Part shown: piece after piece, positions 41,600-51,000 of the stretch
Numbering within the stretch: position 1 is the stretch's first letter
Layout of the letters: the number at the start of each line of letters is the position of its first letter
From: JALCLA01 sp965653565
Lineage (GTDB): Bacteria; Pseudomonadota; Gammaproteobacteria; Xanthomonadales; Xanthomonadaceae
Length of the DNA stretch: 64,000 nt
NCBI GenBank assembly: GCA_965653565.1
Contig: CBFHAI010000020.1
Coordinates: 1 to 64,000, forward strand
Reading direction: 5' to 3'
The notes under the pieces: model-generated
The model's input: the letters and a program-made list of their open reading frames with translations, nothing else
Told to the model about the DNA's origin: nothing
Databases searched by the model: none
Program-made: the position numbers and the translations under genes

Positions 41600-43006
41600 C
41601 TATTTTTGCGGGGCGAAACCCGGCTCGGCGAGCTTCATTTCGGTCACCGCGCCATATTTCGCGACGGCGTCGCGGATCTTCGATGCATCGCCGATCGCGA
41701 CCAGCACGGTGGCGTCGCTCGCCGCGAAGGCGCTGCGGGCGGCGGCCACATCCGCCGCCGACACGGCGTCGACGCGGGTGCCGTAGCCGTCGATGTAGTC
41801 GCGCGGCAGGCCGTACAGATCGAGCTGCGCGATCGCGCCGGCGAGCTGCGCGGCGGTTTCGTAATCGGGCGCGAACTGGCCGAGCACATAGCGTTTCGCC
41901 GAGACCAGCGTTTCGGCGTCGATGCCTTCGCGGTGCAGCTTGTCGAGCGTGGCGAAGGCCAGATCCAGCGCCTGGCCGGTGGCATCGGTGCGGGTGAACG
42001 AAACGAAGGCGGCGGCCCCCGGCTGCGACAGCCGATCGATGCTGGCGCGCGCGCCGTAGCTCAGGCCCGATTTGATGCGCAGTTCGGTGTTGAGCATCGA
42101 GGTGAAGCGGCCGCCGAACACGGTCTGCACCAGGTCCTGCGCTTCGCGCGCCGGATCGTTCACCGAGGCACCGACATTGCCGGCCCAGAAATAGGTTTGC
42201 GTCGCGCCGGGTTTGTCGACCAGCAGCACGCGGCGCGTGTTTTCGCGCAGTTTCGCTTCGACGCTCGGCAAGCTGCCGGCGGCTTTGCGCCAATCGCCGA
42301 AGGCGCGTTCGACCTTGCCGCGCATCTGTGCCGGATCGAAATCGCCGGCGATCGCGATGGTGGTGCGATCGCCGCCGAGCTGGTCGCGGTAGAACGCGGT
42401 GAGGTCGTCGATCTTCAGCGCGGCGAGGCTGCGTTCGTTGCCGGAGATCGGACGGCCGTAGGCGTGGCCGCGATACAGCCAGGCTGCGCCGTAGCTGTCG
42501 ACCAGTTGGCGCGGATCGCCGTCTTTCGCGGCGGCGATCGATTGGATCGTGCGCGTGCGCAGCTTCTCGAACTCGGCCGGCGCCAGCGTCGGCCGCTGCA
42601 AGGCATCGGCGAGCAGTTCGAGCATCAGGTCGGCGTCGCGCGCGAGGAAATCGGCGCTGGCCCAGATCGCTTCGCGGTCGGCGCTGAAGCTCAGTTGCCC
42701 GCCGGCGCTTTCGATCGCTTCGGCGAAAGCGCGCGCATCGCGCTTCGCGGAACCTTTCGACAGCAGTTCGGCGAGCAGCGCGGCGCTGCCTTCCTTGCCC
42801 GCCGCATCGGCCAGCGCGCCGCCGCGCACCAGCACGCGCGCCGCCACCATCGGCACATCGGGCTTGCGCAGCATCAGCAAGGTGGTGCCGTTGTCGAGCT
42901 TGACGGTTTCGTAGTCGGGCAGCGACAGGCCGGCGGCGAAGACTTGCGAGCACGCCAGCAGCATGACGAGCGCGCACGACATTTTGCGCAACGAGGAAAT
43001 CATCAT
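41600..43006 (-). CDS. M16-family peptidase-like protein lacking the zinc motif
   Basis: A 468-residue exported M16B homologue. Its signal peptide is ALVMLLACSQVFAA. The place of the HxxEH zinc motif reads GSAALLAELLSKG, so it cannot bind zinc. The distal RIKSGLSYGARAS segment keeps the Arg/Tyr pair that binds substrate in such partners. It is therefore the noncatalytic half of a heterodimeric M16 peptidase with the gene 4 nt upstream. A GGCCGG/CCGGCC hairpin lies just after its stop. Confidence 0.9.
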   Translation of the reverse strand: MMISSLRKMSCALVMLLACSQVFAAGLSLPDYETVKLDNGTTLLMLRKPDVPMVAARVLVRGGALADAAGKEGSAALLAELLSKGSAKRDARAFAEAIESAGGQLSFSADREAIWASADFLARDADLMLELLADALQRPTLAPAEFEKLRTRTIQSIAAAKDGDPRQLVDSYGAAWLYRGHAYGRPISGNERSLAALKIDDLTAFYRDQLGGDRTTIAIAGDFDPAQMRGKVERAFGDWRKAAGSLPSVEAKLRENTRRVLLVDKPGATQTYFWAGNVGASVNDPAREAQDLVQTVFGGRFTSMLNTELRIKSGLSYGARASIDRLSQPGAAAFVSFTRTDATGQALDLAFATLDKLHREGIDAETLVSAKRYVLGQFAPDYETAAQLAGAIAQLDLYGLPRDYIDGYGTRVDAVSAADVAAARSAFAASDATVLVAIGDASKIRDAVAKYGAVTEMKLAEPGFAPQK

Positions 43007-43010
43007 CAGA

Positions 43011-44375
43011 TCACTCCTGTGCCGCGGTGGCGTCGGCGGAGGCGCGCAACACGCCCACGGTGCGGTTCGATGCGCGGAAAACCTTGGCGGCGATGGCTTT
43101 CAATTTCGCGGCATCGATGTTTTCGAACCGCGTCGGTGCGGCGAACAGTTTGTCGTAATCGCCGTGGAAGATTTCGAACGTGCCGAGCGCCTGCGCCTTG
43201 CCGGAAATCGTGGTCAAACTGCGCCAGAAACCGGCCAGTTCCTGATTGCGCGCTTTGGCAATTTCAGCGTCGCTGAAGCCGTCCTTCACCACGTTCGCGA
43301 GTTCTTCGTCGATCAGCGATTCCACTTTCGCGACGTCGCCGCCGGGCGGCAGCACCGCGTAGATCAGCACCAGGCCCGGATCGAAACCGGTATCGGCCAT
43401 CGTGCCGATCGACACGGCGGCCTGCTCGGTTTCGACCACGCGCTGATGCAGGCGCGAGGACTCGCCTTCGCCGAGCGCGCCGATCAGCAGCTCGAGCGCG
43501 ACAGTTTCCGGATCGGCCTCCGGCCCGACGTGCCAGGCCATCATCACCATCGGCGCCTGCACGCCTTGCTTTTCGAGCACGAGGCGGCGTTCGCCCTGCT
43601 GTTCGGGTTCGATCGTGGTGACGGGATCGGGCGCGGGTTGCCGCGGAATCTTGCCGAAGCGTTCTTCGATGCGCGCGAACACATCGTCGGCCGCGACGTC
43701 GCCGACCACGAACATGGTCGCGTTGTTCGGCGCGTAATAAGTCTTGTAGAAGGATTTCAGATCGTCCATCGACCATTTCTCGATGTCCGACGGCCAGCCG
43801 ATCACCGGGAACTGGTACGGATGCGCGACGAAAGCCGTCGCACGCATCTGTTCGTACAGCGCGCCAAGATTGTTGTTGTCGACCGAGGAACGGCGTTCGC
43901 TGTAGACCACGCCGCGTTCGCTCTCGACCACGTCTTTATCGAAGGCCAGGTTCGCCATGCGATCGGCTTCGAGGTCGAGCACCACGTCGAGCGCGTCTTT
44001 CGGGAACCAGTCCTGATACACGGTGACGTCGTTCGAGGTGTAGGCGTTGTTGGCGCCGCCGTTGGCTTCCATCACGCGATCGAACTCGCCCGGCGCGCGC
44101 GTCGAGGTGCCGTTGAACATCATGTGTTCGAAGTAATGCGCGATGCCGGTGATGCCCGGATATTCGTTGCGGCCACCGGCACGGAACCAGGTGTAGAGCG
44201 CGACATTCGGGATGTCGTGGTCGGGCCACACGACGATTTTCAGGCCGTTGGCGAGGGTGCGCGTGGCGATGGCGTCGGCGCCGGGTACGGCGGTTTTTTG
44301 CGCGGCGTCCTGGGCCGCGGCAGGCAATGCCAGCGCCAGGCCGAACAGCGCCGGTGCGAGTACTCGAAGTTTCAT
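43011..44375 (-). CDS. M16-family zinc peptidase, catalytic subunit
   Basis: A 454-residue periplasmic M16 (pitrilysin-type) peptidase. The signal peptide is LFGLALALPAAAQ. The inverted zinc motif HYFEHMMFNGT (about 80-90) is followed by the distal Glu region SERGVVYSERR about 75 residues later. It is the first gene of a two-gene operon with the zinc-less partner; a clamshell heterodimer degrading short peptides is expected. Start ATG 44375 opens the signal peptide. Confidence 0.93.
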   Translation of the reverse strand: MKLRVLAPALFGLALALPAAAQDAAQKTAVPGADAIATRTLANGLKIVVWPDHDIPNVALYTWFRAGGRNEYPGITGIAHYFEHMMFNGTSTRAPGEFDRVMEANGGANNAYTSNDVTVYQDWFPKDALDVVLDLEADRMANLAFDKDVVESERGVVYSERRSSVDNNNLGALYEQMRATAFVAHPYQFPVIGWPSDIEKWSMDDLKSFYKTYYAPNNATMFVVGDVAADDVFARIEERFGKIPRQPAPDPVTTIEPEQQGERRLVLEKQGVQAPMVMMAWHVGPEADPETVALELLIGALGEGESSRLHQRVVETEQAAVSIGTMADTGFDPGLVLIYAVLPPGGDVAKVESLIDEELANVVKDGFSDAEIAKARNQELAGFWRSLTTISGKAQALGTFEIFHGDYDKLFAAPTRFENIDAAKLKAIAAKVFRASNRTVGVLRASADATAAQE

Positions 44376-44462
44376 GCGCGGCTCCGTGAAGCGAAGCCTC
44401 GGTTTATAGGCTACCGACCGCCGCGCGGCAAATGCGCAAAGTCGTGCGGGACGAAACCGTCG

Positions 44463-44921
44463 TCAGAGCAGGCCGCGATCGAGCAGCCAGGCGCGCGCAT
44501 CGTCGGCGTCGCGTTCGAACCAGGCCTGCGTGCTGCCGAGGCGGAAGGTGTAGCCCCAGGCATCCATGTCGCGCATCAGGCGCGCCGAGCCCACGCCTGG
44601 CAGCTGCTCGGCGAGCACGATCTGCAGATAGCAGCAGGCGTCTTCTTCGGTCACCGAATCGGTGGCGTCGGTGTGCACCGCGGCGCGCCGCTCGGGCGGC
44701 AGCACGATGAGGTGACAGGCTTCGTGCAGCAGCGAATGCACCGGCGTATCGGCGCGCGCGTGCACGGTGTGGCCGATGATGCCGGCTTCGGTGTCGCCCC
44801 AGTAACTGCCGGGAATCGGCGCGCCGTCGGGCACCGCGGAAAATTCGAGGCCATGCGCGGCGAGCAGGGCCTCGATCGCCGTGCGCGGAATGTCGCGCAC
44901 GCGCAGAACCTCGCCGCTCAT
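44463..44921 (-). CDS. Small HEXXH-motif protein of the min operon
   Basis: A 152-residue cytoplasmic protein. VHSLLHEACHLIVLP holds a HEACH zinc-type motif near residue 67, and a conserved-looking EEDACCYLQ follows about 30 residues later that could give a third ligand. It reads 14 nt after minE in the same direction. I do not know a named family; a small zinc peptidase or a metal-binding fold are both possible. No role in division has been shown to my knowledge. Confidence 0.7.
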   Translation of the reverse strand: MSGEVLRVRDIPRTAIEALLAAHGLEFSAVPDGAPIPGSYWGDTEAGIIGHTVHARADTPVHSLLHEACHLIVLPPERRAAVHTDATDSVTEEDACCYLQIVLAEQLPGVGSARLMRDMDAWGYTFRLGSTQAWFERDADDARAWLLDRGLL

Positions 44922-44935
44922 CGCAACGGTGCGCG

Positions 44936-45217
44936 CTAGGCGCGGGCGATCGCTGCGCGGCCGTCGTCCTTTTCGGGCAGCGACACCGAGATATCCAGCA
45001 CCTCGTGATCGCCGTCCTTCACCAGATCGACTTTCACCGCATCGATGTCGACGTTGACGTATTTGCGGATCACATCGAGCAGTTCGCGGCGCAGCAGCGG
45101 CAGGTAATCGGGACCGCCGCGCGCGCTGCGTTCCTGCGAAACGATGATGCGCAGGCGCTCCTTCGCGATGTGGGCGGTGTTCTTCGGTCGCACGCGCAGG
45201 AAGTCGAAGATTCCCAT
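44936..45217 (-). CDS. minE: Cell division topological specificity factor MinE
   Basis: A 93-residue MinE. The N-terminal amphipathic membrane-targeting helix is MGIFDFLRVRPKNTAHIAKE. The anti-MinCD helix RLRIIVSQERSARGGPDYLP and the dimer domain (LLRRELLDVIRKYVNVD) follow. It drives pole-to-pole oscillation of MinD. Start ATG 45217 lies 4 nt after the minD stop. Confidence 0.97.
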   Translation of the reverse strand: MGIFDFLRVRPKNTAHIAKERLRIIVSQERSARGGPDYLPLLRRELLDVIRKYVNVDIDAVKVDLVKDGDHEVLDISVSLPEKDDGRAAIARA

Positions 45218-45221
45218 CGGG

Positions 45222-46031
45222 CTAGCCTCCGAATAAGCGCGAGAAGATGCCTTTCTTCTCGACCAGGGTGAAGCGCAGCGGACGACTGTCGCCGAGCAGG
45301 CGCGCGACGGCATCCTCGTAGGCCTGGCCGGCCTCCGATTCCTCGTCCAGGATCACCGGCACGCCCTGGTTGGAGGCCTGCAGCACGACGGTGGATTCGG
45401 GGATCACGCCGAGCACTTCGAGGCCGAGGATTTCCTGCACGTCGGCGATCGACAGCATGTCGCCGTCGAGCACGCGCTTGGGGCTGTAGCGGGTGAGCAG
45501 CAGATGTTCCTTGACGCGCTCGCCCTGTTCGGCGCGCCGCGTCTTGCTGGCGAGCAGGCCCAGGATGCGATCGGAATCGCGCACCGACGACACTTCCGGA
45601 TTCACCACGACGACCGCCTGGTCGGCGAAATACATCGCCAAAAAAGCGCCTTTTTCGATGCCGGCCGGCGAATCGCAGACGACGTAGTCGAAACCGTCTT
45701 CGCGCAACTCGTTGAGCACTTTCTCGACGCCTTCCTTGGTCAGCGCATCCTTGTCGCGCGTCTGCGAGGCGGCCAGCACGTGCAGCGTGTCGAAACGCTT
45801 GTCCTTGATCAGCGCCTGCTTGAGCGTGCATTCGCCCTGGATGACGTTGACGAAGTCGTAAACCACGCGCCGCTCGCAACCCATGATGAGATCGAGATTG
45901 CGCAGGCCCACGTCGAAATCGATGACCGCGACCTTCTTGCCGCGCTTGGCCAGGCCCGAGGCGAGGCTGGCGCTCGTGGTGGTCTTGCCGACGCCGCCCT
46001 TGCCGGACGTCACTACGATTACTTCAGCCAC
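45222..46031 (-). CDS. minD: Septum site-determining ATPase MinD
   Basis: A 269-residue deviant-Walker ATPase that recruits MinC to the membrane. The Walker A is SGKGGVGKTTTSA (about 9-21), switch segments NLDLIMGCERR and YVVCDSPAGIEKGA are present, and the C-terminal amphipathic membrane-targeting helix is KKGIFSRLFGG. Family length is normal. Confidence 0.97.
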   Translation of the reverse strand: MAEVIVVTSGKGGVGKTTTSASLASGLAKRGKKVAVIDFDVGLRNLDLIMGCERRVVYDFVNVIQGECTLKQALIKDKRFDTLHVLAASQTRDKDALTKEGVEKVLNELREDGFDYVVCDSPAGIEKGAFLAMYFADQAVVVVNPEVSSVRDSDRILGLLASKTRRAEQGERVKEHLLLTRYSPKRVLDGDMLSIADVQEILGLEVLGVIPESTVVLQASNQGVPVILDEESEAGQAYEDAVARLLGDSRPLRFTLVEKKGIFSRLFGG

Positions 46032-46077
46032 ATGTATCTCCTGCGTTATGCGTTGGGCGCGCCGGTTGGCGCTGCCT

Positions 46078-46210
46078 GGGGAATCGGGAGTCGGGAATCG
46101 GGATTAGAGCAAAGCCGGTTTTTCCGGTCTCCCGATTCGCGATTCCCGCCTTGAAACCAAGACCAGGGCAAAGCCGGCTTTCTCCCGACTCCCCATTCCC
46201 GATTCCCGGC
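46078..46210. repeat. Doubled palindromic GGGAATCGGGA repeat between minC and minD
   Basis: Two palindromic units follow each other: GGGAATCGGGAGTCGGGAAT... with CTCCCGATTCGCGATTCCCG, and then CTCCCGACTCCCCATTCCCG with GATTCCCGG. The core GCAAAGCCGG(T/C)TTT occurs in both. It fills almost the whole 185-bp minC-minD gap and matches the repeat at 6667-6736. Confidence 0.8.
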
Positions 46211-46216
46211 TCTCAA

Positions 46217-46996
46217 TCAATCCATCACCGAAAACTTGATCTGCTCACCCTCGAGCCAAACCTGCACGGCCTTGCCGCTCAGCTCCTTCGGAATGTCTTC
46301 GAGCACTTTGTAGTGCCCCGCGATCGCCACCAGTTCGGCGTGGAATTCGCGGCAGAAGATGCGCGCCTTGACGTCGCCCTGGGCGCCGGCCAGGGCGCGG
46401 CCGCGCAGCGCACCGTACACGTGGATCGAGCCGTCGGCGATCACTTCCGCGCCGGCGCCGACGGTGGCGAGCACGGTGAGGTCGCGCGCCTGGGCGTAGA
46501 GCTGCTGGCCCGAGCGCACCGGCGTCGATTGCATCAGGCCGGGCGAGGTGCGCGGCGCGGCGATCGGTTCGGGCGCGGCGGGTGCCGCGGCGGGTTCGGA
46601 TTTTTTCGGCGGCGGCGCGGGCGTTTCGATCGCAACGGGCGTTTCGCTCGTCGATTCGTACTGCGCGCGGAATTTCGCCAGCAGCGGCAGGCCCAGTTCC
46701 ACCGACAAGGTTTCGATCGCCGAGGTGCCGTAGGCGAGCGCGACCGGCAGCACGCCGGCGCCGCGCAGGCCGTCGAGCAACTGGCGCGCGGTGGCGGCGT
46801 CGGGCGTCTTGCTCAAGGCGCCGAAGTCGACCACCACGGCGGCGCGTGCGAACAGTTTCGGGGCGCGTTCGACGCGTTCGCGCATTTCGGCGATCAGGCG
46901 TTCGACATCGAGCGTGCGCACGCGCAGATTCGCGATGCCGACCTGTCCGATCTTCAGTTCACCGGCCTGTTCGAAGCCGGGAAGGGCCGCCGCCAT
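46217..46996 (-). CDS. minC: Septum site-determining protein MinC
   Basis: A 259-residue FtsZ inhibitor. The N-terminal domain (about 1-110) contacts FtsZ, followed by a Pro/Ala linker (PAPPPKKSEPAAAPAAPEP), and the C-terminal beta-helix domain has VRSGQQLYAQARDLTVLATV and GSIHVYGALRGRALAG, which bind MinD. ATG 46996 is preferred, 4 nt after the GNAT stop. The longer frame upstream is Arg-rich overlap. Confidence 0.95.
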   Translation of the reverse strand: MAAALPGFEQAGELKIGQVGIANLRVRTLDVERLIAEMRERVERAPKLFARAAVVVDFGALSKTPDAATARQLLDGLRGAGVLPVALAYGTSAIETLSVELGLPLLAKFRAQYESTSETPVAIETPAPPPKKSEPAAAPAAPEPIAAPRTSPGLMQSTPVRSGQQLYAQARDLTVLATVGAGAEVIADGSIHVYGALRGRALAGAQGDVKARIFCREFHAELVAIAGHYKVLEDIPKELSGKAVQVWLEGEQIKFSVMD

Positions 46997-47000
46997 GCGC

Positions 47001-47606
47001 TCAGGTGCCCGTGGCGAGTTGCGGCGCGCGCGCGCCCAGGGTGCGCGGCTTGAGCCAGGGCACATCGGGAAGCGAACCGCCGTTGGCGAGATAAGTCGCC
47101 TCGACCCACGGGAAACTGAGCAATTCCTTGCTCAACAGCGAGACGCGCAATTTGGTTTCCGGCATCACCTGCTGCCCGGCTTCGAGGAAGCCGTAGGTGC
47201 CGTGGAACAGCACCGCCACGTCGTTGCGCGGTTCGAGGAATACTTCGCAGGCCAGCTTCGGTGCGCGCACTTCGGCGAAGCTCTGCACATCGGCGTAGAA
47301 CACCCGGCCCAGGCCGGCGCCGCGGCGCGAGCTGGCCACCACCACGCGGTCGATGTAGATGAACGACTCGAAGCGCTCGCGGAACCACAGGAAATTGCTG
47401 CTGGCGTACGGCGCGCGCTGATCGAACGCGATCAGGAAGCCGGCCAGATGGCCGTCGACTTCGGCGACGCGGAAATAGGTGGCGTGATCGAAGAAGAAGC
47501 GCGCTTTGGCCGCATCCAGCGGCAGGATCGTGGGGCCGGCGGCATTGTTCAACGCAAGAACCGAATCCAGCTCGTGCTCTCGCACGTCGCGGATAGAAAT
47601 CGACAT
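47001..47606 (-). CDS. GNAT-family N-acetyltransferase
   Basis: A 201-residue GNAT. The acetyl-CoA loop is in IDRVVVASSRRGAGLGRVFY (about 83-102). An N-terminal strand-helix (DVREHELDSVLALNNAAGPT) and a C-terminal beta part follow the fold. It precedes minC by 4 nt and so leads the min operon. Substrate unknown; the linkage to minC may be only transcriptional. Confidence 0.85.
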   Translation of the reverse strand: MSISIRDVREHELDSVLALNNAAGPTILPLDAAKARFFFDHATYFRVAEVDGHLAGFLIAFDQRAPYASSNFLWFRERFESFIYIDRVVVASSRRGAGLGRVFYADVQSFAEVRAPKLACEVFLEPRNDVAVLFHGTYGFLEAGQQVMPETKLRVSLLSKELLSFPWVEATYLANGGSLPDVPWLKPRTLGARAPQLATGT

Positions 47607-48056
47607 TCCCGTCTCCGTGGGGTTCTGGCGGGCGACCGGCGACCGGTCCCGGAATGGGCCGAATTATCGCATGAAGGTGCGGGCCGGGTGGATTAGGAAA
47701 GGGTTAACCCCGGGGGTGGCTCGCTGGCAGCCGCTGGCGCCGGCGTGCGAGCTGCGCGGCGCAGCCGGGATGCGATGAGCGCCCGCGATCGCACGAAGCA
47801 CCCGTCTGCGCGAGCCTGCTTGCAACGAGGCGGGCTATATTTTTCCCATGCGAAACCCGATCCAGCTCTCACTCTTCGGCGCCGCGGCTTTACTCACATT
47901 GCTGCAAACGTTTACATTCCGACGCCTCTCACGCGCGCGAGCGCAGGTGCTCGAAATGACCAACGCAGGGCGCCCCGAAACCGCTTTCGGACCGGGATTC
48001 ATCACGGTCGATGCGCGCATGTGCGGCACGGCGCGCGGTTGTCGCGGAGCGCAGCA
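47607..48056. other. Gene-free 450-bp upstream region of the discoidin-toroid gene
   Basis: This divergent intergenic region holds the LacI-family operator at 47903-47916 and a possible AT-rich box (TATATTTTT, 47837-47845). A 70-residue frame at 47848-48060 has no ribosome site and covers the operator, so I do not count it as a gene. Confidence 0.5.
47903..47916. promoter_or_regulatory. LacI-family operator upstream of the discoidin-toroid gene
   Basis: TGCAAACGTTTACA is one base from the perfect palindrome TGTAAACGTTTACA, with the central CG typical of LacI-family sites. A near-identical copy lies upstream of the GH1 gene (52653-52666). The regulator is not in the window. Confidence 0.7.
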
Positions 48057-51000
48057 ATGATTCGCCCGGCGTGCTGCGTCGGCCTGCTTGCGCTGGCTTC
48101 GATGTCGATGGCCGCCGCCGCCGACAACGCGCGTGTGCTCGACAACTTCGACGACGCCAGCCCGTGGCAGGCCGCGGCGTCGGATCAGGTGTCGGCCACG
48201 CTGCGCCAGATGGACGGCAAGCAGGGCCGCGCGCTGTGCCTGGACTACGACTTCAACGGCGTCTCCGGCCACGCCGCCTTGCGCCGCGAATTGCCGATCG
48301 AGTTTCCGGCCAACTACCAGTTCGATTTCGACGTGCTCGGCGCCGGCCGCGCCAACCAGTTCGAATTCAAGCTGATCGATGCGAGCGGCGAAAACGTCTG
48401 GTGGGTGTCGCGGCCGAAGACGATTTTTCCGTCCGAATGGACGACGACGCGCTACAAGGCGCGCCACATCTCGCCGGCCTGGGGTCCGCTGCCGGACAAG
48501 ACGCTGCGCCGCACGCAGTTCATCGAATTCACCGTGTACGCCAATGAAGGCGGCGGCGGTTCGCTCTGCGTCGATGAGCTGACGTTCGCCGAACTGCCGG
48601 TGCCGCCCGCCGTGTGGCCCGCGCCGAAAGTGGTCGCCTCGTCCGGCGCGGCGCCGCAGAATCTCGCGGCGAGCAATGCCAGCGCGCCGTGGCGTTCGGA
48701 AAAAACCGGTGAACAGACGCTCGTGTTCGACTTCGGCGCGCCGCGTGAAATCGGCGGGCTGGTGCTCGACTGGCTGCCGCGCGAGCACGCGCACAGCTAC
48801 GACATCGAATTGTCGCAGGACGGCAAGACCTGGCTCAGCGCGCGCCGCGTCGAGCGCGGCAACGGCGGCACCGATTTCATTCTGCTCGGCGAAGTCGAGT
48901 CGCGTTACCTGCGCCTGGCGATGCACGAAGGCCCCGGCGAACGCTACGGCTTGTTGCGCATGGACGTGCGCAATATCGCCTTCGGCGGCAGCGCGAATAC
49001 CTTCTTCGAGGCGATCGCGCTGCGCGAAGGCGCGGCGCTTTATCCGCGCGGTTTCAGCGGCCAGCAGACCTACTGGACGCTGGTCGGCATCGATGGCGGC
49101 GCCGACAGTGGCTTGATCTCGGAAGACGGCGCGCTGGAAGTCGGTCGCGGCGGATTTTCGCTGCAGCCCTTCGTCGTGGATGGCTGCGGCAGCGATGCGC
49201 CGGCCACGCTCGGCTGGAACGATGTCGACATCACGCAGAGCCTGCCCGAGGGCTATCTGCCGATGCCTGCCGTGCATTGGAAACGCAGCGCGGCGGGTTG
49301 CGACTGGTCGCTCGATATCGACGCCTTCGCGCAGGGTACGCGCGAGGATTCGCGCCTGCTGGCGCGCTACACGCTGCGCAACGACAGCGAACAGCCGCGC
49401 GATCTCACGCTGGCGCTGGCGGTACAGCCCTTTCAGGTCAATCCGCCGGTGCAATTCCTCACCACGCCGGGCGGCGTGAGTCCGATCCATGCCTTGCAGA
49501 TCGGCGAGAACGGCGTCAGCGTCGATGGCGACGCGCGCGTGTTCACGCTCGATCGCCCGACCCAGGCCTTCGTCACGCCGTTCGAGGCCGGCATGGCGCC
49601 GTCGCATCTGGCCGCTGCGGCTTTGCCGGCGGATGTCGAAGTGAACGACGCTTCGGGTTTCGCGTCGGGCGCGCTGCTTTATCGCATGGCGCTGGCGCCC
49701 GACGAACAGCGCAGCGTCGCGCTGGAAATTCCGCTCGCCGGCGCGCAGGCGATTGCGAAGAAAGAGGGCGCGGCCTGGGTGCAGCAGCAGCGCGAAGCCG
49801 TCGCGCTGCAATGGCACAAGGAGCTCGACCGCGTGCAGTTGCTCGTGCCCGCCTCGGAGAAAGCGCTGGCCGACACGCTGCGCACCGCGCTGGCACATAT
49901 CCTGATCAATCGCGATGGCGTGCAGATCCGCCCCGGCACGCGCTCGTATGCGCGCTCGTGGATCCGCGACGGCGCGATGACCTCCGAAGCGCTGCTGCGA
50001 CTGGGTCGCGACGATGCCGCGACAGCCTTCCTCGAGTGGTACGCGCCGTTCCAGTTCGGCAATGGCAAGGTGCCGTGCTGCGTCGACACGCGCGGTGCCG
50101 ATCCGGTGCCGGAAAACGACAGTCACGGCGAGTTGATCTTCCTCGCCACCGAAGTGGTGCGTTACACCGGCGATCTGGTGCTGGCGAAGAAATTCTGGCC
50201 GCACGTCGACAAGGCGACGCGCTACCTGGACACGCTGCGCGCAAGCGAGCGCACGCCGGAAAACCAGGGCAGCGAACGCTTCGGCCTGTTGCCGCCGTCG
50301 ATCAGCCACGAAGGCTATTCGGCCAAGCCGGCCTATTCGCACTGGGATAATTTCTGGGGCCTGATCGGCTACAAGAATGCGGTGCTGCTGGCGCAGATGC
50401 TGGGCCAGGCCAACGATGCCGCGCGCCTGGCGATCGAACGCGATGCCTTCCGTGCCGACATCCTCGCGTCGTTGCAGGCGAGCGCGAAAAAGCATGGCAT
50501 CGCCTACCTCCCCGGTGCCGCCGATCTCGGCGATTTCGATGCCACGTCGACCACGATCGCGCTGTCGCCGGGCAACGAACTGGCGCACTTGCCGCGCGAA
50601 ATGTTGCTTGCGACCTTCGAGCGCTACTGGACCGATTTCGTCGCGCGCCGCGACGGCAAGCGCGAATCGAAGGACTACACGCCGTACGAATGGCGCAACG
50701 TATCGGCCTTCGTGCGGCTGGGCTGGCGCGAGCGCGCGCACGAGGCGATCGATTTCTTCTTCGCCGATCGCCGTCCGCAGGCCTGGAACCAGTGGGCGGA
50801 AGTGGTCGGCAAACTCGAACGCGAACCGCGTTTCATCGGCGACATGCCGCACGGCTGGGTGGCGTCGGATTTCATCCGCAGCGCGCTCGATCTGTTCGCC
50901 TACGAACGCAGCGAAGATCGCAGCCTGGTGCTGGCCGCCGGCGTGCCGTCCGATTGGCTGGACGGCGAGGGCACCGGCATCCGCGGTTTGCGCACGCCGT

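Noticed and set aside
47848..48060. Short forward frame ahead of the discoidin-toroid gene (ATGA overlap with its start)
   Set aside because: No ribosome site, contains the LacI-type operator, and has atypical composition, so it is probably noncoding.
47835..50852. 1005-codon reverse open frame opposite the discoidin-toroid gene
   Set aside because: Antisense shadow of a strongly supported secreted protein; no domain and no ribosome site.
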